From: a virus
Virus record (IMG/VR): IMGVR_UViG_3300020187_000145
Span: 1 to 29,735 of that record
Strand: one strand, 5' to 3'
Length of the DNA stretch: 29,735 bases
The notes under the pieces are model-generated. The model was not told the DNA's origin. It worked only from the letters and a program-made list of their open reading frames with translations, and did not search any database. The position numbers were made by a program, and so were the translations under genes. Position 1 is the first letter of the stretch. Every line of letters begins with the position of its first letter. This document shows, in pieces, positions 9,219 to 17,197 of this stretch.

Positions 9219-10188
9219 TTTTTATGTTCTCGCCGTTTTCTCCCAAGTCCGTGTTGCCATCTGCGTTGAGATCAACCATTGATTGTTGAAAATCTTTGTA
9301 TGACTCTGATTCTGCTTCACTTACAACTGGTGGTTGTTCAAGAGGAACAACATCAGGATCAACTGCATCTCCTGGATTGTCAATAGTACCAACTTCTCCT
9401 GCAATCTCATTTACTGAGATATCTAAAGGGACTGTAGTTGATGCTTCTTTCTTTGCTTCTGTAACTTCATCATCAAACTCTTCCCAATACTGCTCTAGGT
9501 ATTCACAGCCTTCTATATACTTGTCACCAATATCATGCCACTTGGTGTTCATATAACCTATACCAGCATAATAGCCTTTGCCTGTAGTATCGTTGTAGTC
9601 ATAGTCTGTTTCTAATTCTTTTTTATCATACCATACAGAATCAATAAACTCACCCATATCAGTTTCAACAATACCATATGTGAATTTATATTTGTCAAAT
9701 GGTTCGCCATCTGTTTCTACAAACCAGCAACCAAATCCACCTTTCTCTCCGCTATGAAATGCTAAAGTAGGAACATAGTTATCATCATCTTTAATGTCTT
9801 CATCATCAGGCATAGTGCCCATCGAGTATGCTTCTCTGCCGTAAAGTGGTTGAACTGCTTCTAAAGAAGTTTCAGTTTCTGAGTAATCATATTTGCTTTC
9901 TTCATTAGTTACTTCTGTTACAAAGAATCCGCTATCAGCATATGCTGAATTGATGTGTTCTATATCATCACACTCCCACATATAGTAATCTTCTTTAGGA
10001 ATAGGTGCGTCTGCGTCTGGTTGACCATCGTCCCAATCATAACTAGTGACATGTTCTATGATGGCTGATTCTCTTTCAGATGTATCATATTCATTGAGGA
10101 AATACTCAACAAATTCTTTATCGACTTTTCCGATTACTGTTTCTCCGCCATATCTGCCGGCTTCAATTCTAAATATTCTTTTACTCAT
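9208..10188 (-). CDS. Acidic protein of unknown function (326 aa)
   Basis: I do not recognise a characterised family. The N-terminus (MSKRIFRIEAGRYGGETVIG) is followed by a strongly acidic body with many Asp, Glu, Tyr and Trp residues (for example WECDDIEH and YDYNDTTGKGYY). A low-complexity acidic/proline tail lies after about residue 245. No signal peptide or membrane segment is visible. It sits directly behind the gp23 terminator but is preceded by its own near-consensus sigma-70 promoter, and GGAG lies about 10 bases before the ATG. Expression before the late genes is inferred. High acidity is also found in DNA-mimic proteins, but nothing specific supports that here. Confidence 0.7.
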   Translation of the reverse strand: MSKRIFRIEAGRYGGETVIGKVDKEFVEYFLNEYDTSERESAIIEHVTSYDWDDGQPDADAPIPKEDYYMWECDDIEHINSAYADSGFFVTEVTNEESKYDYSETETSLEAVQPLYGREAYSMGTMPDDEDIKDDDNYVPTLAFHSGEKGGFGCWFVETDGEPFDKYKFTYGIVETDMGEFIDSVWYDKKELETDYDYNDTTGKGYYAGIGYMNTKWHDIGDKYIEGCEYLEQYWEEFDDEVTEAKKEASTTVPLDISVNEIAGEVGTIDNPGDAVDPDVVPLEQPPVVSEAESESYKDFQQSMVDLNADGNTDLGENGENIKIVE

Positions 10189-10222
10189 ATATATGCTCCA
10201 TAACTATAATAGTATTTACTAT

Positions 10223-10251
10223 AGTATACTACCATATTAATAATTTGTCAA
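10223..10251 (-). promoter_or_regulatory. Strong sigma-70 promoter TTGACA-17-TATACT
   Basis: On the minus strand -35 TTGACA (10251-10246) matches the consensus exactly, the spacer is 17 bases, and -10 TATACT (10228-10223) differs at one position. Predicted start is near 10216. It drives the genes at 10188 and 9218. It lies between the gp23 terminator and those genes, so they are uncoupled from late head transcription. A late-like AGTAAATA (10220-10213) is nearby and weaker. Confidence 0.75.
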
Positions 10252-10261
10252 GCCTTTTTGT

Positions 10262-10295
10262 ACCCAAAAAAAAGCCTCTAATAAAAGAGGCTTTT
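10262..10295 (-). terminator. Rho-independent terminator after gp23
   Basis: A perfect 10-base-pair stem, AAAAGCCTCT / AGAGGCTTTT (10270-10279 with 10286-10295), has a 6-base loop. On the minus strand the stem runs into eight T residues. It begins 37 bases past the gp23 stop. The plus strand has a shorter T-run, so weak bidirectional action is possible. Confidence 0.9.
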
Positions 10296-10331
10296 AAACT
10301 TAGTTAATAAGTTGATTATATAATAATCGGC

Positions 10332-11531
10332 TTATTGGAAAGTTAAGTTTTGAACTGCGATCTCGCCTAAATAATCAGCCGCATTACCGAAAGATGATGC
10401 AGTGTTAGTTAGTTCGATGTAACCGTAACGAGTCATAAATGACACGACTGGCTCAAACGTAGCTGGATCTAGTACAACCCCACTGCTCATTAATGGAATA
10501 TATGGGCAATAGAAGGCAGCCGCATCAGTTTCAGATGAACCTTTGTATCCAACTAATACTGCTTGAGTATCAGGTGCATAAGAGTCAACGAAAACACGCA
10601 TAGCGCCGTTCAACGTACCAACAAACTTAGTGTTAGTAGGAGCTTCGAAAGTTCCTTCAGTTGTACGTGCAAATGCTGATGTAGTTGCAGATTGTAATAC
10701 AGTTAAGGCCGCTGAACTCACAACTGCCCAGTTACCTGCGCCTCTACGTGTTCTTTGTGCGATCAAGTTTGCAACTCTGTTGATTAATACAGCTAATGCC
10801 GCATGTTCGTCACCAACGTAAGTAGCAGTACCGGATACCGCAGCCTGGTTATATGTGAACTCAGTTGCCGCTAACGTTCTAAGAGATAGTAAAATCTCCT
10901 GATCGATTTCAGCAGTGATTTCTTGTGCCAAAGCAGCCATAATTTCTGCTTCAACATCGATGCCGTGCTGAGACTGTGCGTCCTGAGCGGCTTCGAATGT
11001 CCAACGTGCTTGTAACTTACGTGATTTAGCTTCAACAGCCTGACGTAAGATTTGCACACTGATTTGCTTACCGCCATTTCCTTCTAAAGTTGCTGTATTA
11101 GCACCAGTATAAGAATTGGTAGTTCCTGTTGCACTAGCAGTACGTGAGTATGCTTGTGCGATTTTGAACGGTGACAATGCTTCTTCACCAGCAGTTACCG
11201 AAGTAGCGGCGGCTGAATTATCAGTCAAGTTCTGTGCGTAGCGTACACGCAATGTGTGAATCTGTCCAACAGGACCAGTCATTGGCTGAACGCCGACTAG
11301 TTCGTTAGCAATAACAGTAGGCATAACCCTTCTGATTACTGGTAAGATTACACGGTTAAGTGTAGCAATATTTCCTGCTCCGGTACTACCTGCGGTAGCA
11401 TTCTCATTTAAGAGTCCTTTGCGAGTGTTTTCAAGGACAACACCCATTGTTGAGCGGCGAGTGCCTTTTAAGCCTTCTAACAGAGCTTCTTTGGTTTCGC
11501 CCCAACGGCTTTCTAAGAGTACTTTTGACAT
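10332..11531 (-). CDS. 23: Major capsid protein gp23 (399 aa)
   Basis: It is homologous to the T4 gp23 hexamer-forming shell protein. Diagnostic stretches are NRVILPVIRRVMPTVIANEL, VGVQPMTGPVGQIHTLRVRY, and the C-terminal region around FMTRYGYIELTNTASSFGNA. The protein is clearly shorter than T4 gp23 (521 residues), mainly in the middle, suggesting a reduced insertion domain. T4 gp23 is trimmed by gp21 after an (I/L)-x-E motif; here L41-N42-E43 before N44 and L17-L18-E19 before G20 are candidate cleavage sites (inference). AGGAGA lies about 9 bases before the ATG. It is the last gene of the head operon, followed by a strong terminator. No late promoter was found directly upstream, so it probably depends on read-through from gp22. 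Confidence 0.95.
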   Translation of the reverse strand: MSKVLLESRWGETKEALLEGLKGTRRSTMGVVLENTRKGLLNENATAGSTGAGNIATLNRVILPVIRRVMPTVIANELVGVQPMTGPVGQIHTLRVRYAQNLTDNSAAATSVTAGEEALSPFKIAQAYSRTASATGTTNSYTGANTATLEGNGGKQISVQILRQAVEAKSRKLQARWTFEAAQDAQSQHGIDVEAEIMAALAQEITAEIDQEILLSLRTLAATEFTYNQAAVSGTATYVGDEHAALAVLINRVANLIAQRTRRGAGNWAVVSSAALTVLQSATTSAFARTTEGTFEAPTNTKFVGTLNGAMRVFVDSYAPDTQAVLVGYKGSSETDAAAFYCPYIPLMSSGVVLDPATFEPVVSFMTRYGYIELTNTASSFGNAADYLGEIAVQNLTFQ

Positions 11532-11564
11532 GGTTTATTTCTCCTAATCAATGTCGAGTTTTAA

Positions 11565-12674
11565 TTAAAGCCCTGCCAGACGCTTGAGATCAATTACGTT
11601 GCTAGAATCAGCATCGTAATCTTCTCGTTCTTGTTTGGCAGATTTATTACCAGATTGTTCTGTTACTTGAACAGATTCAGTTAACGGAGCCTTTTCAGAT
11701 TTCGCTTTACTTCCTTCGTTCAGTACTGCTGGTAAATACTTATCAAATGCGTTCTTCAGCCTAGGCGTCTGAACACTTTCTAATAAAGATCGCATTACCT
11801 GACCTTTCTCTTTGTTCAAAGATGACAACAAGTTGTCTAAAGTCTTTTCACGTTGAGTAGATTCTTTAATAATGTTCACTTCACGTTCTTTTGATTCAAC
11901 AATTGCTTTTGCTTTCGCTAAACTTACTGCTGATTCTTCTAGTTTTTTGTCTTTAGCTTTTAATGATTGAACTAGTTTACGAGTTTCAGCCTTATCATTA
12001 AGATAAGTTGTGCTGAATTCACCTGCAAATGATTCAAAAATCTTTCTGCCGAAGTTATTTTCCCTAGCGGATTTAATATCTTCTTTCAGTTGTGATAATT
12101 CACCTTTAAGATTCGATGTAACTGCAACGTTGATTCTCTTAGCACTCTCGGAAACGAATTTCGCTTTGAGTTTTTCGAGTTGTGTACGTCCTTCTGCAAC
12201 TAACTTGACACGTTGTTCAACCACTGCTTGTCTATCCTGAGCAAATTCTTTGATCTCTTTAGCCAATGCATGAACAATAAACTTTTGAAGTTTATCTTGG
12301 TTTTCCAACTGAACCTTACGATCTGTACGTAGTTCTTTAATTTCTTCTGCTAACTTAGTTACCATGAAGTCATTAAATTTCGTTGCACTTTCTTTAAGTT
12401 TCAATTTCGCTTTTACGCGGTCTTCGTTAATAGCTTTCTTCTCTTCATGGAATTCTTTAATTTCCTCTGAAAGAGATTCAGTCACCATCTTATCAAGGGC
12501 TTCTACCATCACATTTCTGTCGTGTTCGTATCGTTGTGCGAATTCATTTCTGAGTTCACCACGAACTTGATCCTTGGCTTCAGTTAATTTAGTTTCCCAA
12601 GTAAGGTTTAATTCACTTGCGACATCCTCATTGATGAGTCCAGAATCGATTAATGGTTTAATAGCATCTATCAT
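11565..12674 (-). CDS. 22: Prohead core scaffold protein gp22 (369 aa)
   Basis: The position between gp21 and gp23 and the sequence character identify the internal scaffold around which the T4 prohead assembles. The protein is almost wholly alpha-helical and highly charged. Recurring segments such as EEIKEFHEEKKAINEDRVK, EEIKELRTDRK and KEIKEFAQDRQ form a repeated coiled-coil unit of about 45-50 residues across residues 70-160. The N-terminus, MIDAIKPLIDSGLINEDVAS, is typical of the family. In T4 gp22 is degraded to peptides by gp21 after assembly. The Ser/Lys/Glu-rich tail ends in DSSNVIDLKRLAGL. A GAGGGG ribosome site precedes the ATG. Confidence 0.9.
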   Translation of the reverse strand: MIDAIKPLIDSGLINEDVASELNLTWETKLTEAKDQVRGELRNEFAQRYEHDRNVMVEALDKMVTESLSEEIKEFHEEKKAINEDRVKAKLKLKESATKFNDFMVTKLAEEIKELRTDRKVQLENQDKLQKFIVHALAKEIKEFAQDRQAVVEQRVKLVAEGRTQLEKLKAKFVSESAKRINVAVTSNLKGELSQLKEDIKSARENNFGRKIFESFAGEFSTTYLNDKAETRKLVQSLKAKDKKLEESAVSLAKAKAIVESKEREVNIIKESTQREKTLDNLLSSLNKEKGQVMRSLLESVQTPRLKNAFDKYLPAVLNEGSKAKSEKAPLTESVQVTEQSGNKSAKQEREDYDADSSNVIDLKRLAGL

Positions 12675-12689
12675 GCTTGTTCCCCTCTA

Positions 12690-13328
12690 TTATATTTTTA
12701 AGTCTTTGATCAGACGATTAATCTCGTCTTTCAAATACCGTTCTACTTTCTTGTTGCCTCGTGCTTCTCGTGCTACTTCTAAAACTTTATGTCCGTGCTT
12801 CATATTCATGAGGCCCTCGTATATTGCTTTAGGATAAGCATTTGGTGCACTTGGTTGAGCAACAATGTCTACAGTGATTATTTCGAAATCACTGACTCGA
12901 CCATCCATATCGTTAACGTTGCCGCTACCTCTACTAGATACACCGAGTTTCACCCCTGACTCTAACATGGTCTGAACTAACTGACCCATTGGAGTTGGTA
13001 AAATCTTTAATTTGCCGTAGCCATTTGGTCCATCCATCCACATCTTAGTGATCATGTGTGACACACGATCTAAGTTGATTTTTAAATCATCTGGATGGTC
13101 AACTTCACCTAAAACTGAATTCCCTTCTTTAATCTGAGTATTCAGTGTTTCTACGGCTGTCTCTATTTCATCAATGGGGTAAACTCGCTCATTTGCGTTT
13201 TTAACTCCACCTTGAATAAAGATGCCCTTCATAAAAAGGGTCTTTAAATCTGTATCACCTTCCTTAACGGATTCGACCATGATTTCGGCATGATCGAACG
13301 ATAAGTGTTCTTTAAGATACAAAGCCAT
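12690..13328 (-). CDS. 21: Prohead core protease gp21 (212 aa)
   Basis: This matches the T4 gp21 serine protease that processes scaffold and capsid proteins. The GEVDHPDD segment supplies the catalytic histidine (His78), and GVSSRGSG supplies the nucleophile (Ser131 or Ser132). The DFEIITVDIVAQPSAPNA stretch is the conserved C-terminal signature. NANERVYP near residue 44 is also typical of the family. Length equals that of T4 gp21 (212). AGGA lies about 10 bases before the ATG, which nearly abuts the preceding gene (11-base gap). It is expressed with the other head genes from the late promoter at 14191. Confidence 0.93.
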   Translation of the reverse strand: MALYLKEHLSFDHAEIMVESVKEGDTDLKTLFMKGIFIQGGVKNANERVYPIDEIETAVETLNTQIKEGNSVLGEVDHPDDLKINLDRVSHMITKMWMDGPNGYGKLKILPTPMGQLVQTMLESGVKLGVSSRGSGNVNDMDGRVSDFEIITVDIVAQPSAPNAYPKAIYEGLMNMKHGHKVLEVAREARGNKKVERYLKDEINRLIKDLKI

Positions 13329-13339
13329 TTATATCAATC

Positions 13340-14149
13340 CTAGTCTATTACAGATTTAGTGTTTGTACCTGAAGCCTGTGCAGTCACTGGCTTTGGTGCG
13401 GCGCTTAGTGCTTTAGCATTTTTGCCAGGTTGATTCTGCCAGGTTGATGCGCCATCAATATCTTTTGCTGTTGGATTAGGACGTCCTTTTTCATCACTAC
13501 CTTTGTCAAAGTCTACTGGATGTGAGTCCATTCCTTTTTGACCTGAGTTTGCGTCTACTGGGCTTCTAGTTTGTTCGCCATTGTCGCCCATTTTTGCTGT
13601 GACTTTTTGAAGTGTAATTGCTTCTGCAACTAATTCTTCGTCATCAACATTTACATCAACATCTACTTCAGGAGCGTCTGCTACTTCGTCTTCGATGTCA
13701 TGTAAGTCTGCGTCCATTTCGTCATCACGGTCTTCTAAATCATCTTCTTTGCCCATGATCTCTTCAAATTCTGCCATTAAGTCATCAAGTTTGTCTTCAA
13801 TGCGGATAACTGCATCTTCAACTTCGTCTGATGAATTCGCTTCGATGTCTATTGATCCTTCAACTTCTTCGTCATCGCCACCGATGTCAAATACTTCTTC
13901 AGAGTCTACATCAATTTCATCTTCTTCTTTAACGCCTTGTTCTTCAGCATTGATCTCGTCAAGTAGGTCGCCTACTTGTCCGCCGATGCCTTCGTCTAGG
14001 TCGTCATCGTCCATCATTTCGTCTTCCATGATAGATTCGTAAATTGCTTTAGATTTCTCTATAACAATGTCGTGGAACAATTCTGATGCTTGTTCTTCAT
14101 TCTCATTAATAATGAGGTCTATTAACTTTTCAAATTTCTTGTTATCCAT
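13340..14149 (-). CDS. Acidic prohead core protein, gp67-like (269 aa)
   Basis: The ATG at 14149 is chosen over an in-frame ATG at 14209 for two reasons. AGGAGA lies 5-10 bases before 14149, and a perfect late promoter lies between the two ATGs, so the longer form could not be made from it. The N-terminus (MDNKKFEKLIDLIINENEEQ) followed by a long Asp/Glu-rich body resembles the T4 gp67 internal head protein, though that is only about 80 residues. The last ~80 residues are neutral and Pro/Gly/Lys-containing. It occupies the gp67/gp68 slot between gp20 and gp21. A role as an internal core protein is inferred. Confidence 0.75.
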   Translation of the reverse strand: MDNKKFEKLIDLIINENEEQASELFHDIVIEKSKAIYESIMEDEMMDDDDLDEGIGGQVGDLLDEINAEEQGVKEEDEIDVDSEEVFDIGGDDEEVEGSIDIEANSSDEVEDAVIRIEDKLDDLMAEFEEIMGKEDDLEDRDDEMDADLHDIEDEVADAPEVDVDVNVDDEELVAEAITLQKVTAKMGDNGEQTRSPVDANSGQKGMDSHPVDFDKGSDEKGRPNPTAKDIDGASTWQNQPGKNAKALSAAPKPVTAQASGTNTKSVID

Positions 14150-14190
14150 TGAGTTTCTCCTGATATAATAAAGTAATGGCTTTGTAGATT

Positions 14191-14198
14191 TATTTATA
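14191..14198 (-). promoter_or_regulatory. Late promoter TATAAATA for the prohead core-gp21-gp22-gp23 genes
   Basis: The minus strand reads the perfect T4 late octamer. Predicted start is near 14185 with a leader of about 36 bases to the ATG at 14149. It is the nearest strong late promoter upstream of gp21, gp22 and gp23. Confidence 0.75.
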
Positions 14199-14281
14199 GC
14201 ATATACCACAAAAGATAGGTTTAAGTACTACTTTTTTGCGTTTTTTGCCAATAATATAAGTTTTTTCTAATTTAGGGGGAA

Positions 14282-14509
14282 TTATAAGGTTGGTGCGGCA
14301 TCTTCTGCAGGCGCACTATATTGTTTTCTGACCTTGACTAAATGTTTAGACTTTTCATAATTTCTAACATCTAACATCTTACGTAACTTCCTGATCTGGC
14401 TCAACGTAAGTTTAGTCTTTCTGGAAGTTCTCCATACAGGCTTACTGTTGTCAGAACCTGCGTCCTGAAGTCCGGGTACTTCGGCATCAAACATTTCAAA
14501 TAATTTCAT
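14282..14509 (-). CDS. Small basic prohead-region protein (75 aa)
   Basis: A 75-residue protein, MKLFEMFDAEVPGLQ at the start, then a basic helical core (KTKLTLSQIRKLRKMLDVRN) ending in KVRKQYSAPAEDAAPTL. Similar small proteins occupy the gap between portal and prohead core genes in marine T4-like phages, at the place of T4 gp67/gp68. A core or assembly role is inferred. There is no Shine-Dalgarno before the ATG. Instead the late promoter ACTAAATA ends 5 bases upstream, so the mRNA probably starts at the ATG. The stop of the upstream SGNH gene falls inside that promoter. Confidence 0.7.
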   Translation of the reverse strand: MKLFEMFDAEVPGLQDAGSDNSKPVWRTSRKTKLTLSQIRKLRKMLDVRNYEKSKHLVKVRKQYSAPAEDAAPTL

Positions 14510-14514
14510 AAGAG

Positions 14515-14522
14515 TATTTAGT
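14515..14522 (-). promoter_or_regulatory. Late promoter ACTAAATA, 5 bases before the ATG at 14509
   Basis: The minus strand reads ACTAAATA, the same variant as at 17190, 21259 and 21279. The 5-base gap to the ATG is identical to that at 8132/8138. No ribosome-binding site is present, so a leaderless message is inferred. Confidence 0.5.
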
Positions 14523-15372
14523 CAAAAAAGTTTTTTGCATCTAAAAAGGGCTTTAAAATGTCATTAAAGTATACTTGATGTCCTTCTGCTGTAGGATGCA
14601 CGTCTACATCTGACATAGTTAGCCCTAGAGGCTTAACATATTCGTGTATTGCTGGGAAGACTCGATTGTCAGTATCTAATTGTCGATAAAGGTAGTTAAT
14701 AATCTCATGGTCTTTATTAGCATCAATATCTTTATATGTGTGATCCATATAGTATTGTTGATAGAATGTAATTCCTTGCAATTTACATAGATTTTGAAGC
14801 ATTATCATATTTTCTAATGCTACATGTAACGAATTTATATTATGTTTATCATAGCCTCTGTCAGTGACAGGCTCGGTAAGCATCAGATAATCATTGATAA
14901 ATTTTGGTTCTGCATGGTTCCACGCAGAATGATACCAGCCGCCATTTGGATTATACTGTATAGTGTACTTTCCATAGTCATTATCATAGTGTAGTATGTC
15001 AACATTATCTTTGCTGTTTTTAAGATCACAGAATTGCACATGCCAACCGCCTCCGGAAGTTTTATTCCAGTATGCTTTGATATCGTTAATATAATCTTTG
15101 TTCGTTATGTACCAAGTCTTACGATCATTGCCACTCCATGAAACTAGCACAGCAATTTCATCAGCAGTAAACCCTTCGTCTAATGCATCCATGATAGCAT
15201 TTGTAGTTTTCTTTTGAATGAGTTCTTGGCCTTGATGACCCATACCTCTATGATCAAACGTCACATCAGCATCAATCTCTTTGGTGTATTTTTCTAGTAT
15301 ATGCGGCCAAGTCCATGGAGTATACTTGTCACCGAAACTACACCCTGAGGTAATAATTCGTTTTACTTTCAC
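14518..15372 (-). CDS. SGNH/GDSL-hydrolase-like protein in the head operon (284 aa)
   Basis: The start is a GTG that directly follows the TAG stop of gp20 with no gap, implying translational coupling. The SGNH blocks are visible in order: block I ITSGCSFGD with Ser12, block II near GMGHQGQ (residues 43-49), block III VSWSGND with Asn82, and block V DVHPTAEGHQVYF with Asp and His near residue 258. This family hydrolyses ester bonds, often on acylated carbohydrates or lipids. The phage substrate is unknown. No signal peptide is seen. Its place between the portal gene and the core genes is not part of the T4 plan, so it is an insertion. It may act on the virion, a host glycan, or a metabolite. 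Confidence 0.75.
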   Translation of the reverse strand: MKVKRIITSGCSFGDKYTPWTWPHILEKYTKEIDADVTFDHRGMGHQGQELIQKKTTNAIMDALDEGFTADEIAVLVSWSGNDRKTWYITNKDYINDIKAYWNKTSGGGWHVQFCDLKNSKDNVDILHYDNDYGKYTIQYNPNGGWYHSAWNHAEPKFINDYLMLTEPVTDRGYDKHNINSLHVALENMIMLQNLCKLQGITFYQQYYMDHTYKDIDANKDHEIINYLYRQLDTDNRVFPAIHEYVKPLGLTMSDVDVHPTAEGHQVYFNDILKPFLDAKNFFD

Positions 15373-17163
15373 CTATGATACAGGTCCGACTTCGCCAGCG
15401 CCTTCTACTGAGCCTGCGGCAGTTGATGCTTGGCCGCCTACTGGGCCAGCAACATCTAAGTCACCGAAATCATCTAAGTTTTCTTGGTCTTCAATTTCAT
15501 CGTTAATATCAGTGTCAGAATCAAAGTCACCTGTTGAGACTCCTACGTTTCTAAGATCAGATCCAGTCGGCTCATCACCAGAATTTTCAATGTTCTCTTC
15601 TTGCCATAGTTTTTCGTTTCTGTTGATTTCTTCTTCAGTTAATCCCAAGAATCTTTCTAATGCGAATCGTTTTGACATATATGAAAATGCTTCCATTGAT
15701 GCAAACGTAGATACTCTTGCAGTATCTAATTCACTTTGTCTATAAGCGGCAAAGTTTTGTGGGGGATTGAATTGTAATTGGAACAGACTTGTATCAATAT
15801 TAAAGCCTCTCCAACGTAAAAATAACTTAAACTCTTCATCAAGTTTCTGACAGATATAGTTCTGTAGTCTTTCACAGTACTGATTGAATCTAAATTCTTG
15901 TATCATTGCTGTACCAACACGTCCGTCATTTAGAGGTGTTGTGTTGTCATCAGGACCTGTGGGTAAGTATGAACTAGGTACACGCAAACCACGAGATAAT
16001 TTGTTATTAAAATATTTCAAGTCATCAATCTCACCCAAGTTCTGTCCACCTGGGAGAACTTCGATAGATGATCCTCTACCTTCTGCTGTAACTGGGAAGA
16101 AATAATCTTCATTCATTGATAATGGATTGTATGTAGCATCTACATGCGATTCTCCACCATGAATACTTGGTATACGTCTTTGATGTATTTCGTTTTTAAT
16201 TCTGTCTACGAATGCCATTGCTAAGTGACTAGGCATATTACCTACATCAATCTTAAACATTCTGCGTTCTGGTGCACGTTGTACACGATAGATTAAGATA
16301 GCATCTTCTAATAGTTCTTTCTGTTTATATACTTTAAAGACATTCTCTAAGATAGATTGTCCGAAAGGCCAGAAACGATCTAAGCCTTCTGTTAATGATA
16401 AGTGAACAACATGATTAGAATCGATTGCTGATTCTGCTTGTCCTAATGTAAATCTACTACCTGATGTGTTGTATGGCATAGATGGGACTGTATATCCGCC
16501 TCCACCTGCTCCGCCACCGCCACCAGTACCACCTAATCCTGTTGTTGGATTAGCGGCAAAATCTGTGTTTGTTTTTTGTGCAACTGTTAAGTTCTGTAAG
16601 TTAATGTTTAAGTCTTTAATAACATACTGTTCTGGAAGTTTACCTTCACTCTCATTAACAATAACTTTAATGACTTTAACCATGTCAACCCAGTAGAGTT
16701 TGAAATTCTCTGGATCTCTTACAAAGATTTGATCTCCGTATTTCACTACGTTTCTAAACATTTTAAACATACGAGTATCAAACTCGTTAAGTTTACACCA
16801 TTGCTGTAACTGTTTAGTCAGCAAGTCTACTTCATGTGGTGTAGGGTCTTCTTTATATTCAAATGAGAAAGGTGTTTTATTGTGATCGTTGCGTTGTGTG
16901 CTGAACTCTGCTATAATATCTAAACATGCGTTAATCTCAGCATCGACATCCATCATCTCATATTGATTGTATCGTTCGATTCTATTTGGGTGTCCTGTGT
17001 AAACTTCTGGAAGTCTACTCATATAATTCTTGTAACCAAAGTCCGTATTAGAGTATCCTGCTTTGGCGTCTTCTGCGCCATTCCAAGCACCGGAGTTAGA
17101 ATTGCCACCTGATATTGGGCTTGATACTCCGCTTTTGTTTAAAAATTTCTTTGTGTAGGACAT
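15373..17163 (-). CDS. 20: Portal vertex protein gp20 (596 aa)
   Basis: This is the T4 gp20 homologue, the dodecameric DNA-entry portal. Diagnostic stretches are SRLPEVYTGHPNRIERYNQY, DVDAEINACLDIIAEF, VVKYGDQIFVRD, IYRVQRAPERRMFKIDVGNM, and LSRGLRVPSSYLPTGPDD. Length is close to T4 gp20 (524) plus extra ends. Unusual features are a glycine-rich insertion at about residues 207-224 (GLGGTGGGGGAGGGG) and an acidic, Gly/Ala-rich C-terminal tail after about residue 540. It starts the head operon. A late promoter ACTAAATA lies 27 bases before the ATG, overlapping the stop of the tape-measure gene. Confidence 0.95.
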   Translation of the reverse strand: MSYTKKFLNKSGVSSPISGGNSNSGAWNGAEDAKAGYSNTDFGYKNYMSRLPEVYTGHPNRIERYNQYEMMDVDAEINACLDIIAEFSTQRNDHNKTPFSFEYKEDPTPHEVDLLTKQLQQWCKLNEFDTRMFKMFRNVVKYGDQIFVRDPENFKLYWVDMVKVIKVIVNESEGKLPEQYVIKDLNINLQNLTVAQKTNTDFAANPTTGLGGTGGGGGAGGGGYTVPSMPYNTSGSRFTLGQAESAIDSNHVVHLSLTEGLDRFWPFGQSILENVFKVYKQKELLEDAILIYRVQRAPERRMFKIDVGNMPSHLAMAFVDRIKNEIHQRRIPSIHGGESHVDATYNPLSMNEDYFFPVTAEGRGSSIEVLPGGQNLGEIDDLKYFNNKLSRGLRVPSSYLPTGPDDNTTPLNDGRVGTAMIQEFRFNQYCERLQNYICQKLDEEFKLFLRWRGFNIDTSLFQLQFNPPQNFAAYRQSELDTARVSTFASMEAFSYMSKRFALERFLGLTEEEINRNEKLWQEENIENSGDEPTGSDLRNVGVSTGDFDSDTDINDEIEDQENLDDFGDLDVAGPVGGQASTAAGSVEGAGEVGPVS

Positions 17164-17189
17164 TTAATTAGTTTCTCTATTGTACTATA

Positions 17190-17197
17190 TATTTAGT
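17190..17197 (-). promoter_or_regulatory. Late promoter ACTAAATA for gp20
   Basis: The minus strand reads ACTAAATA, two bases from the T4 late consensus. Predicted start is near 17184 with a leader of about 20 bases. It overlaps the stop codon of the upstream gene. Confidence 0.5.

Noticed and set aside
14150-14209. 20-residue N-terminal extension of the acidic core protein from the ATG at 14209
   Set aside because: A perfect late promoter lies inside it, and a good ribosome site precedes the ATG at 14149.
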